Assembly (NCBI GenBank): GCA_036785325.1
Contig: JAXIVH010000007.1
Coordinates: 4,819,964 to 4,883,963, forward strand
DNA: 64,000 bases
Reading direction: 5' to 3'
Source: Urophycis tenuis
Taxonomy: Eukaryota > Chordata > Actinopteri > Gadiformes > Phycidae
Position 1 is the stretch's first letter. Every line of letters starts with the position of its first letter. The position numbers and the translations under genes are program-made. The notes under the pieces are model-generated. The model had not been told where the DNA came from and did not search any database. It was given only the letters and a program-made list of their open reading frames with translations. Shown piece by piece: positions 41,941-52,314 of the stretch.

Positions 41941-42627
41941 GTCATCTATGCAGTGAATTTAAGTCACCCACTGAAACTGAAATACACATTTGAAGTATTT
42001 CAGAAACTGTTCCTTGACCTTGACATCCTCAAAATGTCTTCAAAGGTCCAGGCTCTCCACAAGAAACTCCTAGCATAGGAGTTTTTGCAGTACTGGAGTG
42101 TTTTGAATCATTGTTCTTATGTACCACAAAGGAAAGGTTTTTTGTTTTGTTTTCACCTTTCCTTTCAGTGATCACAGCGATCCACTACCAAACAGTGTTG
42201 ATATACAGTTGATATATGTGCTCTTCACCTTACATGGACTCCTTAAATCATCAACATATTTGTTTGCGGTTATGATAATGTTATCTATGCAATCTAGTTA
42301 CCCACTGAAACTGAAATGCACCCTTGAAGTGTTTTGAAGAAACTTTCTTGATTTTTAAATCCTCAAAATGTCTTCAAAAGTCCTGGGTCTCCACAAAAAA
42401 CACTTAGAATGTTTGAGTGTTTGCTGTGTTGTAATGTACGTTTGAAATTTGTTCATTGTTCTTATGTCCCACAAAGGAAAGGTTTTTTGTTTTGTTTTCA
42501 CCTTTCCTGTCAGTGATCACAGCAATCCACTACCAAACAGTGTTGATAGACAGTTGATGTTACATGGACTCTTTAAATCGTCAAATTGTTTATTTTGTTA
42601 TTGTTTGCGGTTATATGTAGATATTTT
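41941..42627 (+). repeat. Tandem partial duplication of the last exon and 3'UTR (period about 340 bp)
   Basis: The last exon's GTCATCTATGC...CTCCACAAGAAACTCCTAG and its 3'UTR (42111-42280) are followed by a decayed second copy: coding-like part 42280-42455, UTR part 42456-42627 (TTGTTCTTATGTCCCACAAAGG). The copied coding part has stops (after FEVF and elsewhere). Confidence 0.85.
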
Positions 42628-42699
42628 AAATATCTAAGCAAATTCAAATATATAATAAAATATATAATAAAGTTTGCATTTGAAAAATTTAAAGTTTTT

Positions 42700-43086
42700 T
42701 GTTTAATCAGTTTCACAGAAATGGCAACACATTTTTATTGTGGTAATGTCAAGTAGTATATTATATTTAAATCAAGTAAATATTACTTAATCATTTCTTA
42801 TAATAAAATAAAGAACATTTAAGTTAAATAAGACTAAGAAAGACCAATAATATTTAGCTGGATTTTGCAATTAGATGCAATGGTAATTGAGTACAATTTA
42901 CTCTCAATAGGTGAGTAGCATTGCTTGTACGGTTTACTTGAGTATTTTTTTGTAAAAAAAAAAGTGTTACTAGGAAGTAAATCCTACTTAAATTCTCATG
43001 AGTAAAAATTAAAAAAAGGACTTTCTGTGTGGAAAACGTTGCCTAGCTTTTTTTTAAGTAAATGTCACTCCAAATTTTTTTCAGTG
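42700..43086. repeat. Subterminal repeats and right terminus of CACTA-like unit A
   Basis: Repeated AAGTAAAT/TACTT and GAGTA motifs lead to the end TTTTTTTCAGTG at 43086, whose reverse complement CACTGAAAAAAATTTGGAGT is a typical CACTA terminus. A TAG triplet follows (possible 3-bp target duplication). Confidence 0.6.
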
Positions 43087-43429
43087 TAGTAATCAGAAGG
43101 TGCGAAGTTGTCTTTTTTTTTAATTGGATATAGGTGGTCTAAAGCGACGATTGTGAAACTTGAGTCAATAGCCGGTTCTTATTGAAGAATTGGCTCCCGA
43201 AAGCAGAGGATGCGTAGTCGCAATCATTGCTGTCATCCAAATAGTTATACTCTGGGCAACATATAAGTTGAACAAAAACGTTTTGCAGAGGTAATCGTGT
43301 GGTTAGAGCGTTGAGAAGGTACATCACCTTTAACGTCTACAGATTTACTTTGTCGTTTAACGGCGAACTAGGTTGCGCCAGGCTCTGTTGTCAGGCTGCG
43401 GAATTCATGGTAGAAAACTGCTACCGACA

Positions 43430-43501
43430 GCATTGGTGGTATAGTGGTGAGCATAGCTGCCTTCCAAGCAGTTGACCCGGGTTCGATTCACGGCCAATGC
43501 A
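43430..43501 (+). tRNA. tRNA-Gly(TCC)
   Basis: 72 nt. Acceptor GCATTGG/CCAATGC pairs fully. Box A TGGTATAGTGGTGAGCATAG, anticodon loop CTTCCAA (TCC), and T-arm CCGGGTTCGATTCACGG with one mispair. The acceptor stem differs from the usual GCGTTGG/CCAACGC by a compensated pair, which suggests function or recent decay. Confidence 0.88.
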
Positions 43502-43639
43502 TTTCATTTATTTAACCAATGCCCCATCAATTTAGGAATTTCATGATCACTGTATGTATTTTGTTGGAGGAAGACAGGCACGTGACTATGATTCCTCACA
43601 TTTCTACATAAAAAGGTAAGTCTCAAACAGAAGTAAACA

Positions 43640-43700
43640 ATAAGGATGGGAGTCGAACCCACACATGTTGAGATAAAAGGATCTCTTTAACCAATCCGTG
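43640..43700 (-). pseudogene. Degenerate tRNA-Ser-like fragment
   Basis: Minus strand: T-arm GTGGGTTCGACTCCCAT survives, but the anticodon arm is replaced by TTTTATCTCAACATG. The same decayed form occurs at 10505-10566. Confidence 0.6.
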
Positions 43701-43889
43701 ACCCTTTCTGCTATTTCTGGATACAAGTACAACACACGCTGTAAAGTATTTAATTGGAAGTGGACTAAATGCAAGTAAAATTTAAATCTGGAGCAATGGA
43801 CCAGCGATGTAGGATGACTGTAGACAGGAATGTGACTATGCTGTAATTTGACTGACAGATTTATTGAGTCAAATACTGTCCACAAGCAG

Positions 43890-43920
43890 GCATTGGTGGT
43901 TCAGTAGTAGAATTCTCACC
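43890..43920 (+). pseudogene. 5' half of tRNA-Gly(GCC), truncated
   Basis: GCATTGGTGGTTCAGTAG through the D-arm, then non-tRNA sequence AGAATCACTGTATGTATT, as in the copy at 10235. Confidence 0.78.
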
Positions 43921-44013
43921 ATGTAGAATCACTGTATGTATTTTTGGAGACAGGAATGTTACTATGCTTCATCACATTTCGACCGGATACGGAACAACCT
44001 AGAGTGATGCTTC

Positions 44014-44095
44014 CGATGAGGATGAGATTCGAACCGATGCGTGCAGAGCACAATGGATTAGCAGTCCATCGCCTTAACCACTCGGCCACCCCATC
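44014..44095 (-). tRNA. tRNA-Ser(GCT)
   Basis: Minus strand, 82 nt. Acceptor GATGGGG/CCTCATC pairs 7/7 (with one G-T), box A GTGGCCGAGTGGTTAAGG, anticodon stem-loop GATGGACTGCTAATCCATT (GCT), and a variable arm. The T-arm has one C-C mispair. It is far better preserved than the relic at 10394. Confidence 0.87.
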
Positions 44096-44211
44096 TCATC
44101 TTCTTGTTATTTTTTTAATGTTTTGAATTGGATGCATATTAAATGTATTTAAAGAGAAATCCAGAGCATTGTTTGAAATACTGACTTTTCAAGCGACAGG
44201 TTTTACAGGTA

Positions 44212-44640
44212 CACTCAGAAAAAAAAAGGTTCAGTTTGGCACCAAAAAGGGTACTTCAGAGGCATAGAGGAACCTTTTACTGAGGCTTGAAGAACCCTTT
44301 TTTAATGGTTCTTTGAAGAACCATTTTATAGAAAGGTTCTTTAATGAACCTCTAAATGTGCTTTGAAGAACCATCATTGCTTTGATGAAAATGGTTCTTA
44401 AAGGCCTTATTTTGGGTTCTACAAAGAACCTTTTAGACAACAGGTTCTTCGAAGAACCTTTATGAAAATGGTTCTTTGAAGACCCATAGAGATCTTCAAA
44501 GAACTTTATGATATGGTTCTTCAAGGCTTCTTTGTAGACCCTTATGGTTCTTTATATACCCTTATTTAAAAGGTTCTTCACTCATGACTGGTTCTTTGAA
44601 TTATTATTGGTTCTTTGAATGGTTTTTTGAAAAAAAGTGA
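44212..44640. repeat. Left terminus and GGTTCTT subterminal repeat array of CACTA-like unit B
   Basis: The end sequence CACTCAGAAAAAAAAAGGTTC is preceded by GTA. I count ten GGTTCTT and five AAGAACC copies up to about 44620, some paired as GGTTCTTTGAAGAACC. A dense array of short repeats in both orientations beside the terminus is what a TNPA-type protein binds in En/Spm. Confidence 0.75.
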
Positions 44641-44789
44641 TTTGCTGCACATCATACGCATTTTGTTTCATCGATTTATTAAGGACAATACAGTTCTTTT
44701 CATTTACAGTGAGAGGTGAGAGTTTGAGAACATTGCAAAGCAACCTGACAGTTAATACTTAATATTCATCTCTGTTAACTGTTTTTGTG

Positions 44790-45900
44790 TTAAGTAATAT
44801 TCAGAGCATTTGCTACCCTCTGCACAGACATCGGTACTGATACACTTGGACTCTGAAGCTTCAAAATGAACACCTCTAAAGACGCAAATGTCTTTTTAAG
44901 ACATGGATATTTGATGTTTAACACCTGAAACAGTCCTAACACAACTCCCAAGGCCATTGACAGGTCATCAATTCTGTTTTCTGGAATAACTTTTTGTCCA
45001 TCCATCTCAATGCTAATTTCAGCATTGACACTGAGCGGGTGGTCATCATCGGTGCGAATGATAATGGTAGGAGTAGGGTTTAACGGCTCCTGAAAACAAA
45101 CATTTCAAGTTAAACTTGTAAACACGACATTACTTTCATTCTGCAGACAAGTCACTCTATTCCCTGCTATTTGGTCCCGCCACACAATTTGAGAACCAAT
45201 GCTTTAAAGAAACCACTGGAAAAATCAACATCAAACCCAAAGGAGGACATTTACATCATGAACTTACATTGTTTTCTGTGCTAGATGGTCAAATAGCGCT
45301 TGAATGAACAAGATCTTCAGCTTATTCTTAGCGTGTGATTTCAGCGCTGGATCCTGAGTGGTCAAAGCTTTTAGGACAGATGGGGGGAAATGTATGGCGC
45401 CGCTCGATATTGGCTCTGGCTCAGCTTTCTGTCTCAAACTTTCACTGCAGAGGGGAAGTTGGGGGTTGGGTTCAGATAACAAATCAACATATAAAAACAT
45501 TAGTAATAAGAAATCTTAATTTAAATATCAAATGGAAATGGGGCTGTAGTGATCCAGCAGTTTAGGAACTTGGCTAGCAAGCTAGTAGCCATAGAAGTTG
45601 GAATTATGAATGCCGCCATCTCAGTTGTGCCCTTGAGCAACAAGTTGCAACATGCAACAAGTAGGACACTGGTCCCAAGGAAATTGATGTGTGAACGTGA
45701 TGTGTGAACACTTTTGATAAAAGCGTCAGCAAAACAAATGCATAAAACAATTAAGTTATTCACCCTTTAAGTTGTGATAAACACGCTAGAAATTTGGCTT
45801 GGTCCTTCATTCTAGGGAAAAGTCTCTCGCTCATCCTCTCGGTCATCTGTAGTAGAGTAGAGCTGTCTACATCATTATCTGTAGGAAAGACATTGAAGGG
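44790..45900 (-). pseudogene. Second (TNPA-like) gene of unit B, 3' exons
   Basis: Minus-strand exons: about 45900-45764 (TERMSERLFPRMKDQAKFLA, donor gtgaat), about 45450-45267 (HFPPSVLKALTTQDPALK, KILFIQALFDHLAQ), and 45092-44790 (PTPTIIIRTDDDHPL, NRIDDLSMALGVVLGLFQVL, YPCLKKTFASLEVFI). The last exon aligns with the C-terminal exons of units A and C (VANACLLLMGVIYAVNL there). The PB1-encoding first exon was not found, so the gene is shortened, or strongly diverged, in this unit. Exon bounds are approximate. Confidence 0.5.
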
Positions 45901-46178
45901 AGACATCTAAAATCAGTGGGCTCCAATTAGTATACAGTGCAAATAAATTAGAACCCTCTGTGTTCATCAAGGTTCATTCAAAGCAAATACCAACAACCAA
46001 ATACACACCACATAGCTCACCCCTTCTTTCAGCATCTCTTACTAATACCCACACAATGACTAACCTTTCCAGTTTTTAATCGTGAGAATCATTGTCCATA
46101 AAACTTAGAAAAATATATACCTTTGCAGCCATTATTATGCCCAAGTGTCAAATTTGTAACAGTCTTACCTTGATTAGA

Positions 46179-48599
46179 TTAGGACCTTAAGTTAACGTCT
46201 TTGAATGGCCGATGGACTAGTGTTATGAGGACTTTGCCATCACAACTATACATGTCCAAGGCATGAAAGTCGACCTCGTCCCCGGGTCTGAACAAAATGT
46301 TGTCTGCCTCTTCAATATGGTACGAGTGGAGATGACTGATAAAAGACAATGTGTTGTGCAGTTTTCCAACAAGAAACCAATTTGCGTTAGTATGCAATAT
46401 AAAGGTGATCTTCATAAACACAGGTATCTGTTCTGCATGAACAAGATCAATAAGAAAATAGTCCCCAACGGCATAAGTGGTAGAGTTCAAAACAACACGT
46501 TTAGTTGTCCATAATTTCTCAGAAAAGTTCTGGAAATGAGCCCTACAGTTATCAGGAAGTTCTTGCAGGGAGAATTCAGTGGGAGCTGATTGTACATCAT
46601 CCTTGAGGAGACTGGGAGAGTTCCACTCCCAACATTGACAAAGCTGATTTTTCTTGGCAAGAGTCTGTGCAATGTTAACAAAGTTGTTGGTGATTGAGGG
46701 AAGTCTCTTAAAGTAATAGTGCTTCGACTCGTATCTCATGCACCAGTGAGCTCGAGGAGGGCCATACTCAAGAATCAGTCTGTGGTAGTGAAGTAAAAAA
46801 TGTAGCTTTGGTGTAAAGGATCCTGAGAACAGCTCGTTGAAATCAGTAAAAAAAAAGCTTTATAAGTAAATCCAGGTGGGAAATCCAGTGAATGCTTATT
46901 GTTGGTGAAAGAATAATTTCACCAATTTCTCGAGCCACAAGGTACAGCTGCCAAAATCTGTCACCCTCTTCAACCCTATTTCCAATGAGGAAGGGAAGTG
47001 TCCTGAATAGCGTCCATTTCTGAGCAGCAGTCCCAACTATGTTTTTGTCTTGCAAAATTCTCTCAGGAATTAGACTAGGTTTTGACGCACAATCGTTCTT
47101 CCCAAATGGAAATACCCTCAAAATATCATTAACCTGTTGGACACACACATTTTTGGTTTTTTGCAAGGCCTTCAAAACCAACTTCAAAACCAGAGGAACA
47201 ATGCCTTCGAGGAAGTCATGCATAACATCGGGCGGAAATGCCCGTGTTACATCAAAATTTGGGAGCTTGCTAAAAGGACAAGGTCCATTTACACCATACA
47301 CTGACTTGTATTGAGCATCTGCTGTTATAGCACTCAAGTGTTGGGAATGAGTAAATTTTGTTCTCAGAATACAGACTTCCTCGCTGACGGTATCAGGTAA
47401 ATCTTCATAATGACACATGCAAAATCTGCATACCCTTCCACTGTTAAAGGAGCAGCTAAAACCTGCCAGGGCATGAGATTATAGGTTATCAGCAGACACA
47501 GTAGCTAGCCCACCTTTAACAGTATGTGTCCTTTCCTCTAAGCACAACTCTATACCCTCTGTTTGTAATTTCTGTAAATCATAAATGAGTGGTTGTAATA
47601 TTTTCTCAAGTCCATAAGTCTTCACCAACCTATATTTGACAAGAAGCAAAACATGAATATTTCTTAAAGCAGCTCTATACTTTGGTGGAAGATTCCCAAT
47701 TGTGAAATAAAAGGCACAAATCTTATGCAATAGTCTTTTGGATCCTAATGGATTTGCAACCTCAAACTCGTCACTGTACAGCTGAATTCTCAAACGTGGC
47801 TCATTGGTATTGAAAAAGTAACTGTCTTGGAAGATTTTCCCATCATCAAAATATGTTAAGCCATCACTGTATGGAGATCTATGTCTAAAAATGTGTTCAA
47901 GTGCTGTTTCATCATGGCACACCAAATTTAACACTTTAAGTAGTGGAATGTACTGATAAGTATCCTTCTTACCAGAACTAATATCAACACCCAAAACAAG
48001 TTCAACAGGTTCAATTAAGTTAAGCTTTTCCACACAGTATTTTTCTAATTGATAAGTACTGTTAACAGCACTAAAACAGTGTTCAAACAAATCGGCATTA
48101 AAGGACAGATCAGGACAAATATCAATGTTTAAATTATGTAAAGAATGTAAAAACAAAGCACGATAATTCTCCAGTAAGTAATGAAACAGTTTTTCTATCT
48201 CATTAACTACAAATAATTTAACCTTTTTTGTACAACATTTTTTTCTTGCAATTTCAAGGAAAACAAGGCAAGCTGTTTTTTCACAGTCTCGGTGAAAGAG
48301 TCACTGACATTGAGAGGGAAATGACAGGTAGCAGTTTGAGTTTGAGGAACCAATTGAGGTGTTTCAAAAGAGTCAGTCAGCTCAAGGTCGGGGATAGTAA
48401 CCAATTCCTGTAGTTGATGCTTGTGTTTTTTTCTCATATGGTTCTGTAAAGCTTTTACTGAGGAGTATTGTTGTGGACAGTTCTGTACTCCACAGACGAA
48501 GAAAAATCCAATTTCATGTTCATGGTATATTTGTTGATGTTTTAATAGTTTATCATGTGTGGGTTTCCTAGTAACGCATCGTGGACACTGGTACTCCAT
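46179..48599 (-). pseudogene. CACTA-like (TNP2-related) transposase, unit B, broken
   Basis: Starts MEYQCPRCVTRKPTHDK with two C2H2-type fingers (CPRC...H, CGVQNCPQQYSSVKALQNH). The body has FEVANPLGSKRLLHKICAFY (47750), then AFPPDVMHDFLEGIVPLVLK (47220), KWTLFRTLPFLIGN (47010) and CMRYESKHYYFKRL (46735). Lesions: a frameshift near 48215, a TAA at the ADNL block (47479), and a frameshift at an A run near 46850. Substantially diverged from units A and C, so it is a separate family rather than a recent copy. The C-terminal HIEEADNILFRPGDEVDF region has no known function. Confidence 0.72.
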
Positions 48600-48949
48600 A
48601 GAAAGCCTTACCTACAAATACCTGCTGATAATCATTCATGCCATTCTTTACCAGCCAAAATGTGACGTCAGCTACTGTCCAGGTTTCTGTTTCCACATTT
48701 TCCTGTCAAGATAGAAAACAATTGCAGAGCATTACATACAGCACTCCTTAAAGGTTTCATTGCTTCATTTTTTCATTAATTTTGCAGTGGTGTCTGGTAT
48801 TAATGAATGCCCTGTGAGCCGGTTTTGGTGAAAAACTCATGAATATTCATGACATTTAAATTACTTGCCTCTGAATGGCTAACATAACTATCAGTCTCAA
48901 GCACTCACGTCTCAAGCCAAGGCAGAGAGATGGAATAAACAGAGTGGCG
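48600..48949. other. 5' flank of unit B transposase
   Basis: No gene. The expected right terminus (TTTTTCTGAGTG) of unit B was not found. GCAGTGGTG near 48785 is only a weak candidate. Confidence 0.35.
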
Positions 48950-50080
48950 ACACTCCCATAGACCTCCGTTGTGGAGGAGCTCGGAATAGTTCCAAACACT
49001 GTCATTTGAGCGTTGGATCTCATTCACTTACATTGCTGCGCATCGATTAGTTCCAGAGGTAAGTTGCTGAAATATCGGACCTCTTTTCAATTATCAACCG
49101 TCTATATTGTATCAGAGGCCCTTTGTGATGCTTATACTGGTCTTCATTTGTTTATGCACAGCGTAATTATCTATATTTTATCGTGGTTGTTAGAACCAAT
49201 TTTCAAGCATTGCCTGCTAGCTAGTTAGCTAGCGCGACTTCGCCAGCTGTGAAGGTAACTTAAGAGTTCGGTAATGAATCGCTAGCAACTTTTTTATTAA
49301 TGATGTTGGGTAACTTACAAGCAGGATTTAGATGTATTATCAAAGGGTTTTCTTTTTTTTTTGTATTTTATCTGCTGAACCTGACCGTGTCAGCCATCGT
49401 TAGCCGGCTTTGTGTGTGATGTAAGACTAACGTTAGTTCCAGCTGCTAGCACTAGTAGAAATAAGCGGGCGTTTGTGATATTTGTAATATTTCATTTATT
49501 ATTTTATTGAATTTTGGGATATACTTGTTCAGAAGGTCACCCTGTCGACTTATAAACTGCACCATATGACGTGCATGCGGTCCCCCACAGCAGCCTGGAC
49601 CAATGAGCATTCGGCAATTAAGTGCCTTAATTGAAGATACTTTTTTGCAGGCTCCCTTTTCTTTTCAGTTGCCGTTCAAGGAGACACTGCTGGCACTTCT
49701 TTTCGTTCTCAGCCAGATAGAAGAGCCAGTATCAGATGAATCTAGCATATCTGACCTCACCTCTGCTTTCTGTCTCCCTCAGGGCACCAAGGTCCATCCA
49801 GCTTTTTGTCTCAGCATTATGTAAGTACAAAATAAGCTATTATCTCCCTTCACACCTAAACATTATTTAAACTATACCTTAACTGATCCCTGCTCTATTT
49901 CTTTCCTTTGTCTGTCTGTCTCTGCATCTATCTCTTTATCCTTCTCTCTCATTCTCTCTCTGTTTTTCATACATTAAGGTGCCAGCTCATTATTTTACAA
50001 GGATATGGTCTTACTGTGGGCATTACTGTGCATTTGAATAAACAGTATATGTCATTAAACACTGAAAAAAAAGAGATCTC
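48950..50080 (+). other. Possible three-exon transcript of unknown nature
   Basis: Spliced-looking plus-strand arrangement: a first exon up to TTCCAGAG|gtaagt (about 49060); a second exon after CCCCACAG (49590) with MSIRQLSALIEDTF and FQLPFKETLLALLFVLSQIE, ending CATTAT|gtaagt near 49819; and a third from ACATTAAG|GTGCC (49979). The third continues in frame as QLIILQGYGLTVGITVHL and contains AATAAA at 50037. The joined product would be a little over 100 residues and I do not recognise it. It may be a small gene, a non-coding RNA, or chance. Confidence 0.25.
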
Positions 50081-50110
50081 TAGCAGTGTTTATTTAACAT
50101 CCATTTTATT

Positions 50111-50890
50111 TCAAGATGGGAATGCTGTTGGTGGAAGGCTGGTGGAGGCTGGTGGTGGTGGCGCCGGCAGCTGCTGCTGGTGGTGACTGGTGCTGGCGAC
50201 GGCTGCAGGTGATGACTGCTGAAAGATGAGAAGGCTGGGAGCTGCTGACTGTGGACCGGGAATGGAGATGCCAAGTACATCCATGGTAACAAGTAAGGTG
50301 TTTGACAGCCTAGATTGGGTCTGTTGGGTCTTCTTTGCCTTCTTACTTTGACTCTTGCTCCCATGATACCCTTTATTTTTTTCCTTCCTCTCAGCCCTGA
50401 AACACTTGGAAGCAATCCTTAACCTCAGCCTGATGTACGTGGAGAGGATTTTTTTTTCATGGCATGAGGGAAGGTTGCTGTCCAGTAACATGGCCTCTTG
50501 TTCCAGCTGTGCCACTGCATTTGAGGACGTCATGAGGGAATCACTCGTCTTCATGCTGCTCCACGTTCTGAACAGAGTGAAAACCTCATCAGATGGACGG
50601 AAAAGTGCACCCCTTTTAAATTCTTTAAATTTCAGCAGAACAGCTCTCTCATCTTCATTGTTGACAATGTGTACTAGTGCACACTGGCATTTGTCACAAA
50701 GTGAGAAGCTGATCACTCTTTTCACAATGTATCCTGCCAGGTGGTAAAGCACACAGGACTCGGTTTTGCTGATGTCTGGTGGTGATGTCAGGTCTACCAG
50801 CTGCTCCACTCTCAGAACTTAAGGAGGACTGCAGGTGCTGTTCTGTGTGTCCAGGAAGTCTGCCAAGTGGTCCGATCCATCCTCCAGGTA
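50111..50890 (-). pseudogene. THAP/P-element transposase, C-terminal part (3' of the gypsy insertion)
   Basis: Minus strand, continuing the gene at 52979-55441. LEDGSDHLADFLDTQN (about 50880), then a TAA at about 50820, then VLYHLAGYIVKRVISFSLC with C..C...L, the C-terminal domain of P-element/THAP9 transposases (Y-x-GY-V...C-x2-C). The end is a low-complexity His/Gln/Pro/Ser tail. Removing the gypsy block rejoins FLSPV and GSYLEDG in one frame. Confidence 0.78.
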
Positions 50891-50909
50891 ACTGCCAGTA
50901 TGCACTGTA

Positions 50910-51055
50910 TGCACGGTATGCCTCACAGTTTTTCACGCCTGACAGGACAGTGTTCATCACCCGTTGGAAGGTGGCAGGTGCGTTTCTGAACCCGAAAGGC
51001 ATAACGGTGTACTGGAGGAAGTGATCTGGAGTGACAAATGCTGAAATTTCGGATG
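50910..51055 (-). repeat. Inverted duplicate of gypsy RT segment
   Basis: Reverse complement of 51352-51500 with about ten differences (reads MPFGFRNAPATFQRV on the minus strand). Lies directly before the plus-strand pol. Arms are separated by about 300 bp. Confidence 0.88.
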
Positions 51056-52281
51056 CACGCGTATCGCGTTAATCCTGTGAGGCGGGCGGTGATGCAGGCG
51101 GAGGTCGCGTACCTGCTAGAAAATGGTTTTGCCGTGCCAAGTTCCAGTCCATGGAGCGCACCTTCGCTCCTTGTGCCAAAATCTGACCAGACTCCTCGTT
51201 TTTGTAATGACTACCGCAAGGTCAACGCCATTACTAAGCCCGACTCATTTCCTCTGCCCCGTATGGATGATTGTGTTGATAGAGTAGGATCTGCCAAATA
51301 CGTCACAAAACTGGACCTATTGAAAGGTTACTGGCAGGTGCCTCTTTCACTGCGTGCTTCCGAAATTTCAGCATTTGTCACTCCAGATCACTTCCTCCAG
51401 TACACCGTTATGCCTTTCGGGTTGAGAAACGCACCTGCCACCTTCCAAGGGGTGATGACCACTGTCCTGTCAGGCGTGAAAAACTGTGAGGCATACCTGG
51501 ATGACATTGTCGCATATTCTTCCACCTGGTCTGAGCATTTAGACACACTGCAGGAAATATTCAGCCGCTTACAAGGTGCTTCTCTGACACTGAACCTGGC
51601 GAAATGTGAATTTGGTAAAGCTGTGGTCACATATTTGGGAAACAGGTAGGACAGGGACAAGTGCGCCCCCTGTTGGCCAAAGTGCAGGCCATTTTGGAGT
51701 TCCCTGTGCCAGAGACGCGGCGACAGCTGCGCTGGTTTCTGGGGATGTGTGGCTATTACCGTGGGTTCTGTAAGAACTTCGCTAGTGTTGTTGCGCCACT
51801 GACGACCTTGGTGAGTCCTTCCCGCAAGTTCGAGTGGACAGATGAATGCCAGGAGGCATTTGACTCTGCCAAAGCCCTGCTTTGCAGTGCCCCAGTACTG
51901 GCTGCACCGGATTTTGTGCGTCCCTTTAAGGTGGAGGTAGACGCGAGCGCTCATGGGGCAGGTGCTGTGCTGCTGCAGGAGGATGGTCATGGGATTGAGC
52001 ATCCAGTATGTTTCTTTTCAAAAAAGTTCAATAAACATCATGAACTACAGCACAATTGAGAAGGAATGTCTGGCCATGCTGCTAGCTCTACAACACTTTG
52101 AAGTATATGTAGGTTCGAGCTCCATTCCAGTGATGATATATACCGACCATAATCCCCTGGTGTTCCTGTCCCGCAGTGGCTCATGCGTTGGTCACTGTTG
52201 CTGCAAGACTTCAATATTGAAATAAGGCACGTAAAAGGTAGCAACAATGTTGTGGCGGATGCTCTGTCACGTGCAGGGTTT
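51038..52281 (+). pseudogene. Gypsy pol fragment: reverse transcriptase and RNase H
   Basis: RT: EVAYLLENGFAVPSSSPWSA, CNDYRKVNAITKPDSFPLPR, TKLDLLKGYWQVPL (catalytic Asp), MPFGLRNAPATFQG and YLDDIVAYSS (catalytic YLDD, 51497). After a TAG at 51647 come the thumb/connection LGMCGYYRGFCKNFA and RNase H (VEVDASAHGAGAVL, a frameshift near 52055, then EKECLAMLLALQHFEVY, YTDHNPLVFL), ending NVVADALSRAGF. No integrase follows, so in this copy pol stops at RNase H. Nonsense and frameshift make it inactive. Confidence 0.88.
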
Positions 52282-52314
52282 TAGGGGAGATATGCTTGAT
52301 CTTAGGTGGGGGGG

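Larger units (their letters stand above)
38574..42078 (+). pseudogene. PB1-domain second gene (TNPA-like / SAMD3-like), unit A, four exons
   Basis: Exon 1 (38574-39902) starts MATQVKLRIIFGEDDIRK and forms a PB1 domain with the acidic OPCA motif YQDMDFDGQFFTL (38718). After it come a Ser-rich linker, the block KPWPNKFEVPPFYYHVDLV (38964), LSETIFCFTAYPTC, KYPCLKEPGSFNGLYGWQ and MGNYRAKLR. Exons 2-4 (40016-40167, 41114-41203, 41764-42078) have canonical splice sites and encode IKEEFTRIT, LLEFLGESVEELIKDYQ and the C-terminal VSVIVEGTEVLEDC ... FEVFQKLFLDLD. The layout matches teleost proteins often annotated SAMD3-like, though I see no SAM domain. Lesions: a frameshift near 38690 inside PB1 and a SINE at 39343-39640. 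Probably the partner of the transposase; the function is inferred from En/Spm TNPA. Confidence 0.75.

Noticed and set aside
38574..42078. Host SAMD3 gene
   Set aside because: Multiple copies in one window, association with a transposase gene and flanking repeat arrays, and no SAM domain seen; a transposon partner gene fits better.
35627..43089. CACTG at 35627 as the proven left end of unit A
   Set aside because: The flanking triplets differ (CTA against TAG) and the termini share little beyond CACTG; left as a candidate only.
48785..48795. GCAGTGGTG as the right end of unit B
   Set aside because: Does not match the CACTCAGAAAAA left end and lacks neighbouring repeats.
50058..50088. AAACACTG...CAGTGTTT hairpin as a transposon terminus
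   Set aside because: Arms of 8 bp only, no target duplication or partner end.
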